Assembly: GCF_022174665.1 (NCBI RefSeq)
Contig: NZ_CP076562.1
Location: forward strand, 2,248,525 to 2,312,524
Source of the DNA: Eubacterium sp. MSJ-33
GTDB lineage: Bacteria > Bacillota > Clostridia > Lachnospirales > Lachnospiraceae
Direction: 5' to 3'
Length of the DNA: 64,000 nt
Positions 47,129 through 55,195 of this stretch are shown here, piece after piece. Made by a program: the position numbers and the translations under genes. Under the pieces are notes generated by a model. That model was not told the DNA's origin and did no database searches. It saw only the letters and a program-made list of their open reading frames with translations. The stretch's first letter is position 1; each line of letters opens with the position of its first letter.

Positions 47129-47761
47129 TTAATCAATTGATTTTTTTGCAACCAAAACACATTCCGAAAGTGGTTTGCCTTTTATCAATGCCGCTCCAAC
47201 AACCTGAAAGCCTTCGCTACCGACATATTCTTTCAGTTCTTCGCTTTGCCATTTATGATAGGTTTTAAACCCGGCTTTTTCCATAAGCCATATCGGCAAT
47301 TTGGGATAGCCCCTTTCATAAACAAAGGTAGGAGCAAACAAAATTCCGTCTTTTTTCAAAACTCTGTGAATTTCTTTTAATGCTTTCTCCGGTTGTGGCA
47401 TAATATGTAAAGCATTTGCAATCACGACAACATTAAATTTTTCATCTTCATAAGTCAAATTCGTTGCATCCTGCATACAAAATCGGAGCTGTTCACATTT
47501 GTGTTCGCCTTGATTGCGTTTTTCAGCTTCTTTTATCATATTTTCCGAGTAATCTGTTGCTTCCCACGAGCCGGATTTTCCTGCCATTAAAAAGGTAATC
47601 TGTCCCGTTCCGCAAGCCAATTCCAAGACAGACTTCTCGCTGTCTATATACTGTTCTGACAGTTTGCAGATTTGCCCATAAGCAGTATCGTTTTTTGACA
47701 TAAATGCAGTATATATTCTTGCCATTCTTTCCCAAAAGCCTTTGTTTGTGTTATCTGTCAT
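47129..47761 (-). CDS. Class I SAM-dependent methyltransferase
   Basis: 210 residues from the ATG 7 nt after GGAGGA. SAM-binding motif I is VLELACGTGQITFLM, motif II WEATDYSENMIKEAEKRN, then FNVVVIANALHIMPQPEKALKEIHRVLKKDGIL as in the UbiE/Coq5-like small-molecule methyltransferases. Substrate unknown. It fills the segment between repeat copies 2 and 3 and appears intact, unlike its neighbours. Confidence 0.88.
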   Translation of the reverse strand: MTDNTNKGFWERMARIYTAFMSKNDTAYGQICKLSEQYIDSEKSVLELACGTGQITFLMAGKSGSWEATDYSENMIKEAEKRNQGEHKCEQLRFCMQDATNLTYEDEKFNVVVIANALHIMPQPEKALKEIHRVLKKDGILFAPTFVYERGYPKLPIWLMEKAGFKTYHKWQSEELKEYVGSEGFQVVGAALIKGKPLSECVLVAKKSID

Positions 47762-47809
47762 AGAATTGTCCTCCGTTTCCCTGATTACTTTTCGCAAAGC
47801 GGACTCATA

Positions 47810-47909
47810 TTACTCTAATCCATGTTCCTCATTTTCTTTTTGTTGCAGATAAAACATCGCTTTCTGCGTTTCAATCTCTGCTTTGTTGCATATCCTCATC
47901 AACTTTTAA
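47810..47909 (-). pseudogene. Truncated reading-frame fragment abutting repeat copy 3
   Basis: Directly after the repeat (minus strand) a frame reads KLMRICNKAEIETQKAMFYL then QQKENEEHGLE and stop. It looks like the helical C-terminus of a longer protein cut at the repeat. Family not identified; a regulator C-terminal coiled coil is one possibility. Confidence 0.4.
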
Positions 47910-47945
47910 GTTGAACGATACACTATTTTTGGAGTGGTGTTCAAC
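47910..47945 (-). repeat. 36-bp CRISPR-like repeat, copy 3 (cas2-proximal)
   Basis: Identical to copy 2. On the minus strand it starts 69 bp after the restored stop codon of the cas2 remnant, the position of a first repeat after a leader. 36 bp with GTT...AAC inverted ends is the usual size and shape of type II CRISPR repeats. Confidence 0.9.
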
Positions 47946-48014
47946 CATTATATCTAGTAGCGACAAACCATCATATACACAATATGTAGTCATTTGTTCC
48001 TTGCTTATATTAAA

Positions 48015-48268
48015 TTATAACATAATATGACAGTTACTACTAACTGTTTTTCCTTGATAATCAGTTTCGCGGACACCATATAAATATTTTGATATTGTTT
48101 TTCGGTAAGGCGTAGAAGCCTGACGGTTCCTGTTTTAGGTGCGAATTGTTCAATACGCCGGTAGTGTTTTTCTGAGGCTTTTCGGTTTGTAACAATACGC
48201 ATAAAAACTTCAGGAGCAATCGGTATCATATTACCGTAACCATCTTCATACACTGTACAAACAGTCAA
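48015..48268 (-). pseudogene. cas2-like remnant (5' truncated, frameshifted)
   Basis: The frame from 48268 encodes YEDGYGNMIPIAPEVFMRIV, then TNRKASEKHYRRIEQFAPKT, then GTVRLLRLTEKQYQNIYMVS. The P-x-x-G-x-V-R-x-L-x-x-TEKQ block is typical of Cas2 from type II-like systems. Shifting one base near 48080 restores RETDYQGKTVSSNCHIML and stop at 48015, a Cas2-like ending. The N-terminal half (the FDLP catalytic strand) is absent. So this is a decayed, inactive adaptation gene. Assigned from motif memory without a search. Confidence 0.6.
48226..48254 (+). promoter_or_regulatory. Sigma-E promoter of spoIIID
   Basis: TCATATT (48226-48232), 14 bp, then CATACACT (48247-48254): full matches to the sigma-E consensus KMATATT and CATACAHT. 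Expected transcription start near 48261, 24 nt before the TTG start. It lies wholly within the antisense cas2-like frame. spoIIID is a sigma-E gene in B. subtilis. Confidence 0.85.
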
Positions 48269-48284
48269 ACAGAGGTTTGTATAG

Positions 48285-48539
48285 TTGAGAGATTACATTG
48301 AAGAACGGGCACTTGAAATCGGTGAATATATCATTGAGGAGGGGGCAACGGTCAGACAGGCTGCGCGGAAGTTCGGTATTTCGAAGTCAACCGTACATAA
48401 AGATGTCACAGAACGCCTAGAGCAGATCAACCTGCGTCTTGCACACGAGGCAAGGAAGGTGTTAGATGTTAACAAGTCCGAGCGCCATATCCGGGGAGGA
48501 CTTGCGACGAAAGAAAAATATGCACACATGGAACGTTGA
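48285..48539 (+). CDS. spoIIID: Stage III sporulation regulator SpoIIID
   Basis: 84 residues, the family size, from TTG 48285 preceded by AGAGG about 10 nt away; homology (MRDYIEERALEIGEYIIEEG) starts exactly here. The HTH is TVRQAARKFGISKSTVHKDV (about 21-40), followed by the basic DNA-contacting tail. SpoIIID activates and represses mother-cell genes between sigma-E and sigma-K. A near-perfect sigma-E promoter precedes it. Its usual neighbours (spoIIQ, mreB-like) are not visible upstream, where the scrap region ends. Confidence 0.95.
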   Translation: MRDYIEERALEIGEYIIEEGATVRQAARKFGISKSTVHKDVTERLEQINLRLAHEARKVLDVNKSERHIRGGLATKEKYAHMER

Positions 48540-48628
48540 TTGAGATTGTAAAAAACCACCAAAAATGATATACTGATTTGTATAATATTACAAGATGGCG
48601 AAGCCATGAGAGAAGGGGTGGTAAATAT

Positions 48629-49405
48629 ATGATCCGTATTGAAGATTTCTGTGACATGAAGAAATTTGAAGACATCATGAAAAACTGGGCAACAAGTACC
48701 GGGCTTGCAACCGTGGCTGTCGGGGCCGACGGAAAGTACATCAGTGAGTGTTACAACTTTACAGAGTTTTGTATTGACCTGACTCGTGGAAGTGCAGAAG
48801 GACGCAGACGCTGCGAGAAGTGTGACCGGGAAGGAAAGGGCGTATATTCCTGCCATGCAGGACTGGTGGATTTCGGAATACCGATTACGCTGGATGACGG
48901 AACGGTGCTGGGAAGTGTGATTGGCGGACAGGTGCTGCCGGAACATCCGGATGACGATGCATTCCGGAAGACGGCGGGAGAACTTGGTATCGATGCAGAG
49001 GCCTATGTCCGGGCATTGCACAAGGTGAATGTTAAGACAAGGGAAGAAATTGAGGCAGCAGCAACCTTGCTTGGCGATGTAATCAATATGTTTGTACGTG
49101 CATCTTATACTTCCGCGGTGAATAAGCGTTTGCTGGATAAATTGCAGACGGGCATTCAGGAGTGCGTAGAATATATTGACGATGCAAGCGAGAAGACACG
49201 GAAGATCGAGGACTTTAGCGGCCGTCAGAGAATCCTTGCTTTAAATGCCGCGATAGAAGCGGCACGTGCAGGGGAAGCCGGACGTGGATTTACGGTTGTT
49301 GCATCTGAAGTGCAGAAACTGGCGGATGGCATGGGGCAGGCAAGCTCGCAGATTGTGGATTCTCTGAGAAGATTATCGAAGAATATTCATGAATTAAGTG
49401 AGTAA
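48629..49405 (+). CDS. Soluble PocR-domain chemoreceptor-like signalling protein
   Basis: 258 residues from the ATG after AAGGGGTGG. Residues about 5-150 form a PocR sensory domain ([27 protein letters not shown], with metal-binding-like cysteines). About 165-258 is a short MCP signalling hairpin whose tip [20 protein letters not shown] is intact. There is no membrane helix and the coiled coil is far shorter than in usual receptors, so it would be a cytoplasmic sensor. No che genes nearby. Terminator follows. Confidence 0.88.
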   Translation: MIRIEDFCDMKKFEDIMKNWATSTGLATVAVGADGKYISECYNFTEFCIDLTRGSAEGRRRCEKCDREGKGVYSCHAGLVDFGIPITLDDGTVLGSVIGGQVLPEHPDDDAFRKTAGELGIDAEAYVRALHKVNVKTREEIEAAATLLGDVINMFVRASYTSAVNKRLLDKLQTGIQECVEYIDDASEKTRKIEDFSGRQRILALNAAIEAARAGEAGRGFTVVASEVQKLADGMGQASSQIVDSLRRLSKNIHELSE

Positions 49406-49433
49406 AGGAAATTGGATTGCTTATGATTGAATG

Positions 49434-49472
49434 AAAGGACTGTACACAAAAATAGTGGACAGTCCTTTGTTT
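49434..49472 (+). terminator. Terminator after PocR-MCP gene
   Basis: A 10-bp perfect stem AAAGGACTGT (49434-49443) / ACAGTCCTTT (49459-49468), then GTTTTG. Confidence 0.78.
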
Positions 49473-49569
49473 TGTGAAACTACCGTGAATTTCTGGAAAA
49501 GCTTGATTTCAATGTACCGATGCGATAAAATAATCAGAAGTATGTAATGTGGGAATGGAGGCGGATGTG

Positions 49570-49953
49570 ATGCCAACGATACTCTTATATAGTGTTCCGG
49601 CGGAACAGCATAGACAGTTAGAGGCACTTGGCCTGCGTCTGGGATATTCCTGCAAGAAGATTGCGCGGAAACGCTTTTTACAGCCGGTCGGCTGTCATGC
49701 CGGATTACCGGGATTTGAACAGACCGGAGACTGGTATGAAGGGAAAGATCTGCCGGATCCGATGATAATATTTTCAGAATTTTCGGATGGGTTGTTGAAT
49801 CGGTTTCTGGCGGCATGTAAGGAAGATGGTATGCCACAGATTGTGTATCGGGCAGTTGTGACAGAACATAACATTCATTGGAATGTGCTGGACTTATATC
49901 AGGAATTGGCGCAGGAGCATGAGAGCTTGCATGGAGGCAAGGTGACACTATGA
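49570..49953 (+). CDS. DUF3783-family protein
   Basis: 127 residues from the ATG 8 nt after GGAGG. The C-terminal half (MIIFSEFSDGLLNRFLAACKEDGMPQIVYRAVVTEHNIHW) matches the DUF3783 family common in Lachnospiraceae; the N-terminus begins PTILLYSVPAEQHRQLEALG. Function unknown. It overlaps the SbcD-like gene by 4 bp (ATGA), so it probably belongs to the same unit. Confidence 0.8.
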   Translation: MPTILLYSVPAEQHRQLEALGLRLGYSCKKIARKRFLQPVGCHAGLPGFEQTGDWYEGKDLPDPMIIFSEFSDGLLNRFLAACKEDGMPQIVYRAVVTEHNIHWNVLDLYQELAQEHESLHGGKVTL

Positions 49954-51017
49954 AATTCATACATATAGCAGATGTCAATCTGGGTGCACAGCCAGATCGT
50001 GGAAGAATCTGGAGTGATGTGCGGGCGAAGGAGATTTACAGTACCTTTCATCGTCTGATTGATGTATGCGAAGAACAGAAAATTGATTTACTGTTGATTG
50101 CGGGAAATCTGTTTTATACGAAGCCTACGGAACAAGATTTGAAGGATCTGGATTTTCAGCTTCGGAGAATTCCGAATACAAAGACGATTATTATTGCCGG
50201 AGATCAGGACTATATAGATCCCGGTTCTGCATGGGAGACATATACGTTTGAAAGTAATGCTATTGTGATGCCGCGTGATCAGGCTGCAAGTGTTTATTTT
50301 GAAGATTTGAATGTCTGCGTCAGTGGATATAGTTACGGACATGCGACTTATACAGGACGAATTCTGGAACGTATGCGTCCGGGCAGAGCAGATGCGTACA
50401 ATATTCTGCTCGGACATGGTGGCGATATGGAACATATGCCGTTTTCCAAGGAACATGTGGCAAAACTTGGATTTCAGTATGTGGCGCTTGGACATATGCA
50501 TAAGCCGGCACATATTCTAAAGAATCATATGGCGTTTGCAGGAACGTTAGAACCGCTCTCTTATACGGAAACGGGAAAACATGGCTATATTTTAGGAGAG
50601 GTGACAACCGCCGGTGAGACAACGATTACATTTGTTCCGTTTGCATGTCGAAAATATGTGAATATGGCGATGGATCTCAATTCAACCTATACGAATGGGG
50701 ATATCTGTAATCTTGTAGAAAGCAAGATGCAGGAGCTGGGAGCAGACAATATTTATCGAATCCTGCTCCGCGGCCGTGTGGCACAGAATATGGAGATAAA
50801 TCTGAGCGAGCTGACACGGCGCTATTGTATCAATGAAGTAATAGATAAGACAGAATGTGATTACGATATGGAAGAACTGTATGTGACGAATCACGATAAT
50901 CTGCTCGGCAGGCTGATGGACGAGTTGTCGGATAGCAAGAAAGACGGAGATAAGACAATTCGCAATAAGGCAATGCACTATTGTATGGAAGCTCTGCTTG
51001 GCGCAGGAGATAAATAA
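49950..51017 (+). CDS. SbcD/YhaO-like phosphoesterase with altered active site
   Basis: 355 residues with the SbcD/Mre11 fold order, but key metal ligands are changed. Motif I is HIADVNLG (Asp8 kept, His10 replaced by Asn). Motif II is AGNLFY (Asp53 replaced by Asn). Motif III is AGDQDY instead of GNHD (85-86). Later histidine motifs LLGHGGD and ALGHMHKP remain. It could be a non-nucleolytic partner protein. Overlaps DUF3783 upstream, 2 bp before the SbcC-like gene. In Bacillus the comparable pair is YhaO/YhaN. Confidence 0.85.
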   Translation: MKFIHIADVNLGAQPDRGRIWSDVRAKEIYSTFHRLIDVCEEQKIDLLLIAGNLFYTKPTEQDLKDLDFQLRRIPNTKTIIIAGDQDYIDPGSAWETYTFESNAIVMPRDQAASVYFEDLNVCVSGYSYGHATYTGRILERMRPGRADAYNILLGHGGDMEHMPFSKEHVAKLGFQYVALGHMHKPAHILKNHMAFAGTLEPLSYTETGKHGYILGEVTTAGETTITFVPFACRKYVNMAMDLNSTYTNGDICNLVESKMQELGADNIYRILLRGRVAQNMEINLSELTRRYCINEVIDKTECDYDMEELYVTNHDNLLGRLMDELSDSKKDGDKTIRNKAMHYCMEALLGAGDK

Positions 51018-51019
51018 CA

Positions 51020-52705
51020 ATGCATTTTAGTAAACTTTTATTAAAGGATTTTGGAAAATTTCATAATCGGGAGATCAATCTGAACTCTGGTGTCAATGTT
51101 ATATATGGCGCCAGAAATGCGGGTAAAAGTACGGTTGCGGATTTTGAATATGCAATGTTGTATGGAATAGGTTCATTTCCGGAGACGGAAAATGAGGATC
51201 TGGCATGGCATAAGCCTGTGGATGGACGGGAATTTTCCGGTAAAGCGTATATAATCAAAGATGGCGACGAATATCTGGTGGAGCGCAGCTTCCGTAAGCA
51301 TAATATGACAACGCAGGTATTAAATGTGAAGAATGGACGTGTTGGCAGGCTTAAGCATAAAAACAGCCTGTATGAATCACTGACAGACATGGACAAAAAG
51401 ACATTTAGCGATGCTCTGTATATTCGTCAATCGAAAGCCAGCGAAGATGAAGCTGAGGCACTGAATACATTTGTCACGAATCTGGCTACAACTGGGTCTG
51501 CTGATCTGGATAAAAGACGAGCACTTGCAATCCTGCGTGAGCAGAAGAACTCGTTGGATGTAACGGAGCCAGAACAGCAGATTGCGGAATTGAAAGAAGA
51601 ATTAAAACAGTACGATGGTGATGTGGAAGCGTTGCAGAATGTGCGGAAGGCGATTGCCGATAATGATGAAGCGTTTGCAATCGAGACAGCGAAGCGGAAG
51701 CGCGAAGCCAGACGATTGATTGATACAGAAAAGGGCGTGAAGTACGAGGAAGACGATGAACTGAATGAACACTTGGATTCCCTGCAGGAAAACAGTATAT
51801 TTCTGGACGCAGATTTATTGAAGGATTATAAGGTGCCGAAGAAGCTTACAGATCGCTGGTGGATGATTGCTTTGACCGGATTGCTGGTTATAGCTGTGAT
51901 TGCGGCGCTTGTGTATATTCTTCCGTTTGATGCCGGTGTTCGGCAGCTCTTTGTAGTATGTACGGCGTTGTTTGTTGTGATGACAATCGTGGATGGCCTG
52001 CACCGGAAAGGTGTGTTGGATGGTGAAAATCAGGCACCGTCAGAGGAAGAATTTAAGCGAATTGTTTATGAACTGGAACGGAAAAATGAGGCATATGAGG
52101 ATGTCGAGATTGACATGAGTTTTGCCCGGAAATATATGGATTTGAAAGAAGATCTGCGGGCAGAAGAGACAGAACTTTTGGAGCGGAAGAAACAGAAGGA
52201 GCAATTAGAGGCAGAGATTCGTGTATCAGAGAGCAGAAAACAGGCAATCGAGCGTGAGATCTATGCGACTACGCTTGCAATCAACACGATTCAGGAGATA
52301 TCGAGAGGGTATGTGGATAAATGGAATTACATTATCAATGATCACATGGCGGATATCATGCGGCGTGTGACAGGCGGTTTGTATGACGATGCAAAAATTA
52401 ATGAGAAGTTTCGGTTGATGGTTCGGAGAAACGGTGTATTTACAGATATTACGCAGATTACGGCAGAAGATTTCCCACTTGTGCGGTTGGCGGTGCGTGT
52501 TGGCATTGCAGCAAGAATGTGCCGTGAAAATATGCCTCTTATAATTGATGGATTGCCACGGATGAATGATGCACAGATGCAGGGATTTTTTGCGAGTTTA
52601 GAGGAAATATCATCCGAGCAGATATTGGTTCTGACAGATGATAAACAGTTGGTGTCAAAATTAAAAGATACAAAGTCAACTTATGCTTTGACAAATCTGG
52701 GCTAG
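51020..52705 (+). CDS. Membrane-inserted SbcC/YhaN-like P-loop protein
   Basis: 561 residues, half the length of SbcC. Walker A YGARNAGKST (about 29-38) opens the N-terminal lobe; coiled coils flank two transmembrane helices (about 280-301 and 308-325) where the zinc hook would be; the C-terminal lobe carries a Walker B-like PLIIDGLPRMND (about 506-517) in which the catalytic acid is Gly. The ABC signature (LSGG) is not recognisable (ITAEDFPLVRLAV instead). A membrane-tethered, possibly non-hydrolysing relative paired with the altered SbcD-like protein. Confidence 0.85.
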   Translation: MHFSKLLLKDFGKFHNREINLNSGVNVIYGARNAGKSTVADFEYAMLYGIGSFPETENEDLAWHKPVDGREFSGKAYIIKDGDEYLVERSFRKHNMTTQVLNVKNGRVGRLKHKNSLYESLTDMDKKTFSDALYIRQSKASEDEAEALNTFVTNLATTGSADLDKRRALAILREQKNSLDVTEPEQQIAELKEELKQYDGDVEALQNVRKAIADNDEAFAIETAKRKREARRLIDTEKGVKYEEDDELNEHLDSLQENSIFLDADLLKDYKVPKKLTDRWWMIALTGLLVIAVIAALVYILPFDAGVRQLFVVCTALFVVMTIVDGLHRKGVLDGENQAPSEEEFKRIVYELERKNEAYEDVEIDMSFARKYMDLKEDLRAEETELLERKKQKEQLEAEIRVSESRKQAIEREIYATTLAINTIQEISRGYVDKWNYIINDHMADIMRRVTGGLYDDAKINEKFRLMVRRNGVFTDITQITAEDFPLVRLAVRVGIAARMCRENMPLIIDGLPRMNDAQMQGFFASLEEISSEQILVLTDDKQLVSKLKDTKSTYALTNLG

Positions 52706-52763
52706 TGTGGTAGAGTATCACATGCAGCTATGGTTTCTATGTGAATAGAAGCGTGGTTGTCAT

Positions 52764-52836
52764 GCTACTGTGGCTCAGCTGGTAGAGCGATTCACTCGTA
52801 ATGAATAGGTCGTCGGTTCGAATCCGATCAGTAGCT
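52764..52836 (+). tRNA. tRNA-Thr (anticodon CGT)
   Basis: 73-nt cloverleaf: acceptor GCTACTG / CAGTAGC with discriminator T, D-arm with AGCTGGTAGAGC, anticodon stem ATTCA/TGAAT around loop CTCGTAA (anticodon CGT at 52797-52799, reading ACG), and T-arm GGTTCGAATCC. CCA is not encoded. Confidence 0.95.
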
Positions 52837-52845
52837 TGGAGATAT

Positions 52846-52878
52846 GCGGGTTGACGATATGTCAGCCCGCTTTTTTTC
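52846..52878 (+). terminator. Terminator of tRNA-Thr
   Basis: GCGGGTTGAC (52846-52855) pairs with GTCAGCCCGC (52861-52870), one G-T pair, then seven Ts. Confidence 0.9.
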
Positions 52879-52985
52879 TTAGTATGATTTTGTGAGCGAA
52901 AATATATGGAAGTGTATAGAGTTATGTAGAGCATAAATACAAAATAATGCATGCAGGTAAATGATGAATTTGGGGCTTGAATAAA

Positions 52986-54383
52986 ATGAGTAAGGAAAAA
53001 CAGAAATCAACAAATAAAAATACAGAACAGAAAATGCAGGCGAAGGTAGAAGCAAAGACGGAAAAGAAGCAGATATCTTTAAAAACAAAAACCGTAAAAA
53101 GACAGCCCAAACGAATCCGTGAAGCGAGGTTTGACAAGCTGGATAATACTGCGAATCTCTTCCCGGTGATTGCCAGCCGCAAATCAAGTAATGTGTATCG
53201 GATTGCGGCAACACTGACGGAAGAAATCCAGCCGGAAAAACTGCAGCAGGCGCTTGACATGGTGCTCCCGTATTTTGATGTTATGCATGTGCGTATGAAG
53301 ACCGGTGCATTTTGGTATTATTTTGAGGACAACCCGAACCCTGCACCGCGTGTGATGCAGGAGGACATGTGCCCTTGCCAGTATATTAATCCGTTGTTGA
53401 ACCGGGAATATCTGTTCCGTGTGTTATATTATGAACGAAGGATCAGTCTGGAAGTCTTTCATGCTCTGACAGATGGAAATGGTGCGCTGATGTTCTTGAA
53501 GGAACTTGTGTATCAGTATCTGCGGCTGGTGCATCCGGAGATTGGAAATAGTGACCGGATGGAACTGCATGAGGAGACGACCGTCGACCGTGAGGACAGC
53601 TATCTGAAGCATTATAAGCGCCCGGCGAAGAAAAGCTACAAGACGGAGAAGGCACTTGTGATCCGTGGAGAGATGTTCCCGCGCGAATATTTCGGAATCA
53701 TGCACGGTTATCTGCATCTGCCGGACGTCAAGCGAGTGGCGAAGCAGTATGGAGTGACAGTCAATCAGTATCTGCTTGGTGTATTTGCGTGGTCGGTGTA
53801 TAAAGGATATATGCATAGTATTCCGCATCGGCGTCCGCTTGCGGTATGTGTGCCGGTGAATCTGCGGCCGTATTATGGGTCTGCTACAACGAAGAATTTT
53901 TTCGCGGTCGTGTCGGCGATGTTCCGTGCAGAGCGGGAAGATTATACATTTGAAGAGGTGCTGGCACAGGTGGCAGAGAGCCTGAAAAGCCAGATTACGA
54001 AGGAACATCTCGAAGAAATCATGGCTTACAATGTGTCAAATGAAAAGAACAAGGCATTGCGTGCAACACCGCTCTTTATCAAGAATATCGCGATGAAGAT
54101 CATCTATCAGATGTCTGCGAAGGCGAACTCCGGCTGTGTGACGAACCTTGGTTTAGTGAAACTGGCAAGTCCGTACGACACGTATGTGGAGTCGTTGTAT
54201 GCAATCTTGTCCATGTCGAAGAATCAGAATCTGAAGGCGGCAGTTGTGTCATATAAGGATACGTTGGTGTTCACGTTCAGTTCGGCAGTACGGGAAGTGG
54301 ATGCGCAGAAGGAATTCTTCCGCAAGCTTGCAGAAGATGGAATTGATGTCTCTGTTGAGACGAATGGAGTATATTATGAGTAA
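52986..54383 (+). CDS. Condensation-domain / alcohol acyltransferase-like enzyme
   Basis: 465 residues. A Lys-rich N-terminal tail (about 1-45) precedes a chloramphenicol-acetyltransferase-like fold: catalytic HXXXDG as FHALTDGNG (about 158-166), and later NLRPYYGSATTKNFF and GCVTNLGLVKL. This class acylates alcohols or amines from acyl thioesters (PapA/WES/NRPS condensation). No carrier protein is nearby. It overlaps the next gene by 8 bp, suggesting a shared membrane-lipid or ester pathway. Confidence 0.82.
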   Translation: MSKEKQKSTNKNTEQKMQAKVEAKTEKKQISLKTKTVKRQPKRIREARFDKLDNTANLFPVIASRKSSNVYRIAATLTEEIQPEKLQQALDMVLPYFDVMHVRMKTGAFWYYFEDNPNPAPRVMQEDMCPCQYINPLLNREYLFRVLYYERRISLEVFHALTDGNGALMFLKELVYQYLRLVHPEIGNSDRMELHEETTVDREDSYLKHYKRPAKKSYKTEKALVIRGEMFPREYFGIMHGYLHLPDVKRVAKQYGVTVNQYLLGVFAWSVYKGYMHSIPHRRPLAVCVPVNLRPYYGSATTKNFFAVVSAMFRAEREDYTFEEVLAQVAESLKSQITKEHLEEIMAYNVSNEKNKALRATPLFIKNIAMKIIYQMSAKANSGCVTNLGLVKLASPYDTYVESLYAILSMSKNQNLKAAVVSYKDTLVFTFSSAVREVDAQKEFFRKLAEDGIDVSVETNGVYYE

Positions 54384-55038
54384 ATGTAATCGCTGTAATA
54401 TAAAAGTGAAGGATGACAGCTTGATCTGCCCGCTTTGCAAGGGCGCGTTATCGGAGACAGAACATGTACAGCCGGTCTATCCGGACATGTTTCCGAAGCA
54501 ACAGCGGATGCGCCTGGCAATCCGCATCGTGACGTTCTGTGTGGTTGTCGGTGTGATCGTGCTTGGTATTGTAAATTATATGACCTATCATGGTGTTCGC
54601 TGGTCACTGGTAAGCCTTGCAGGAATTGCGTATCTGTATTTTACATTTACGTTTACCGCACAGCCGCTTGCGGATGAGCAGCAGAAAATCATATTTCAGG
54701 GTGTAATCAGTGCGGTACTTGTGCTTGCGGTCGATTTTTCTCTTGGCTATGAAGGCTGGTCGGTCAATATTGGAATTCCGGTTGTCGTGATTGTGACGAA
54801 TATTACAATCTTCGTATTCATGATGGTGCGTCGCCGTGACTGGCGCAGCTATATTATGCCGCAGCTCGAACTGACCCTGCTTGCAGCCGTCGAGTTACTG
54901 TTAGTCAGTCTGGAGGTTGTCACGTGGAAGCTTTTGACACTGGTTGCGGTATTCACCGTACTCGTCCAGCTCTTCGGAATCTTCGTGATCGGTGGGCGAA
55001 GCACAACACTTGAACTAAACCGCCGTTTCCGTGTGTAG
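54376..55038 (+). CDS. DUF6320-like zinc-ribbon membrane protein
   Basis: 220 residues from an ATG overlapping the upstream stop. An N-terminal zinc ribbon MSKCNRCNIKVKDDSLICPLC (CxxC...CxxC) is followed by a short linker and about six transmembrane helices (for example AIRIVTFCVVVGVIVLGIVN, WSLVSLAGIAYLYFTF). Such proteins often accompany CAT-like acyltransferases in Lachnospiraceae, as here. Exact role unknown. Confidence 0.75.
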   Translation: MSKCNRCNIKVKDDSLICPLCKGALSETEHVQPVYPDMFPKQQRMRLAIRIVTFCVVVGVIVLGIVNYMTYHGVRWSLVSLAGIAYLYFTFTFTAQPLADEQQKIIFQGVISAVLVLAVDFSLGYEGWSVNIGIPVVVIVTNITIFVFMMVRRRDWRSYIMPQLELTLLAAVELLLVSLEVVTWKLLTLVAVFTVLVQLFGIFVIGGRSTTLELNRRFRV

Positions 55039-55195
55039 TTTCGTTATAGAAGAATAAAAGAAGGCAAGCGGATGGCTGACTTGTCATGTCAGTACAAACT
55101 CATCCATCCGTACATTTTATATAATTGTGTGCAACTGCTGGAAGGCGCAGGAATGTTTCACAATTGCAAAAAAGACTATCAAAAGAGAGGTATGT

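Noticed and set aside
46134..47945. 36-bp repeats considered as integron attC sites
   Set aside because: The end motifs have the reverse order of RYYYAAC...GTTRRRY, the sites are shorter than known attC sites, and no integron integrase is in the window.
52764..52836. tRNA-Thr as the attachment site of the accessory island
   Set aside because: No integrase nearby and no repeat of the tRNA 3' end was noticed in the accessory region.
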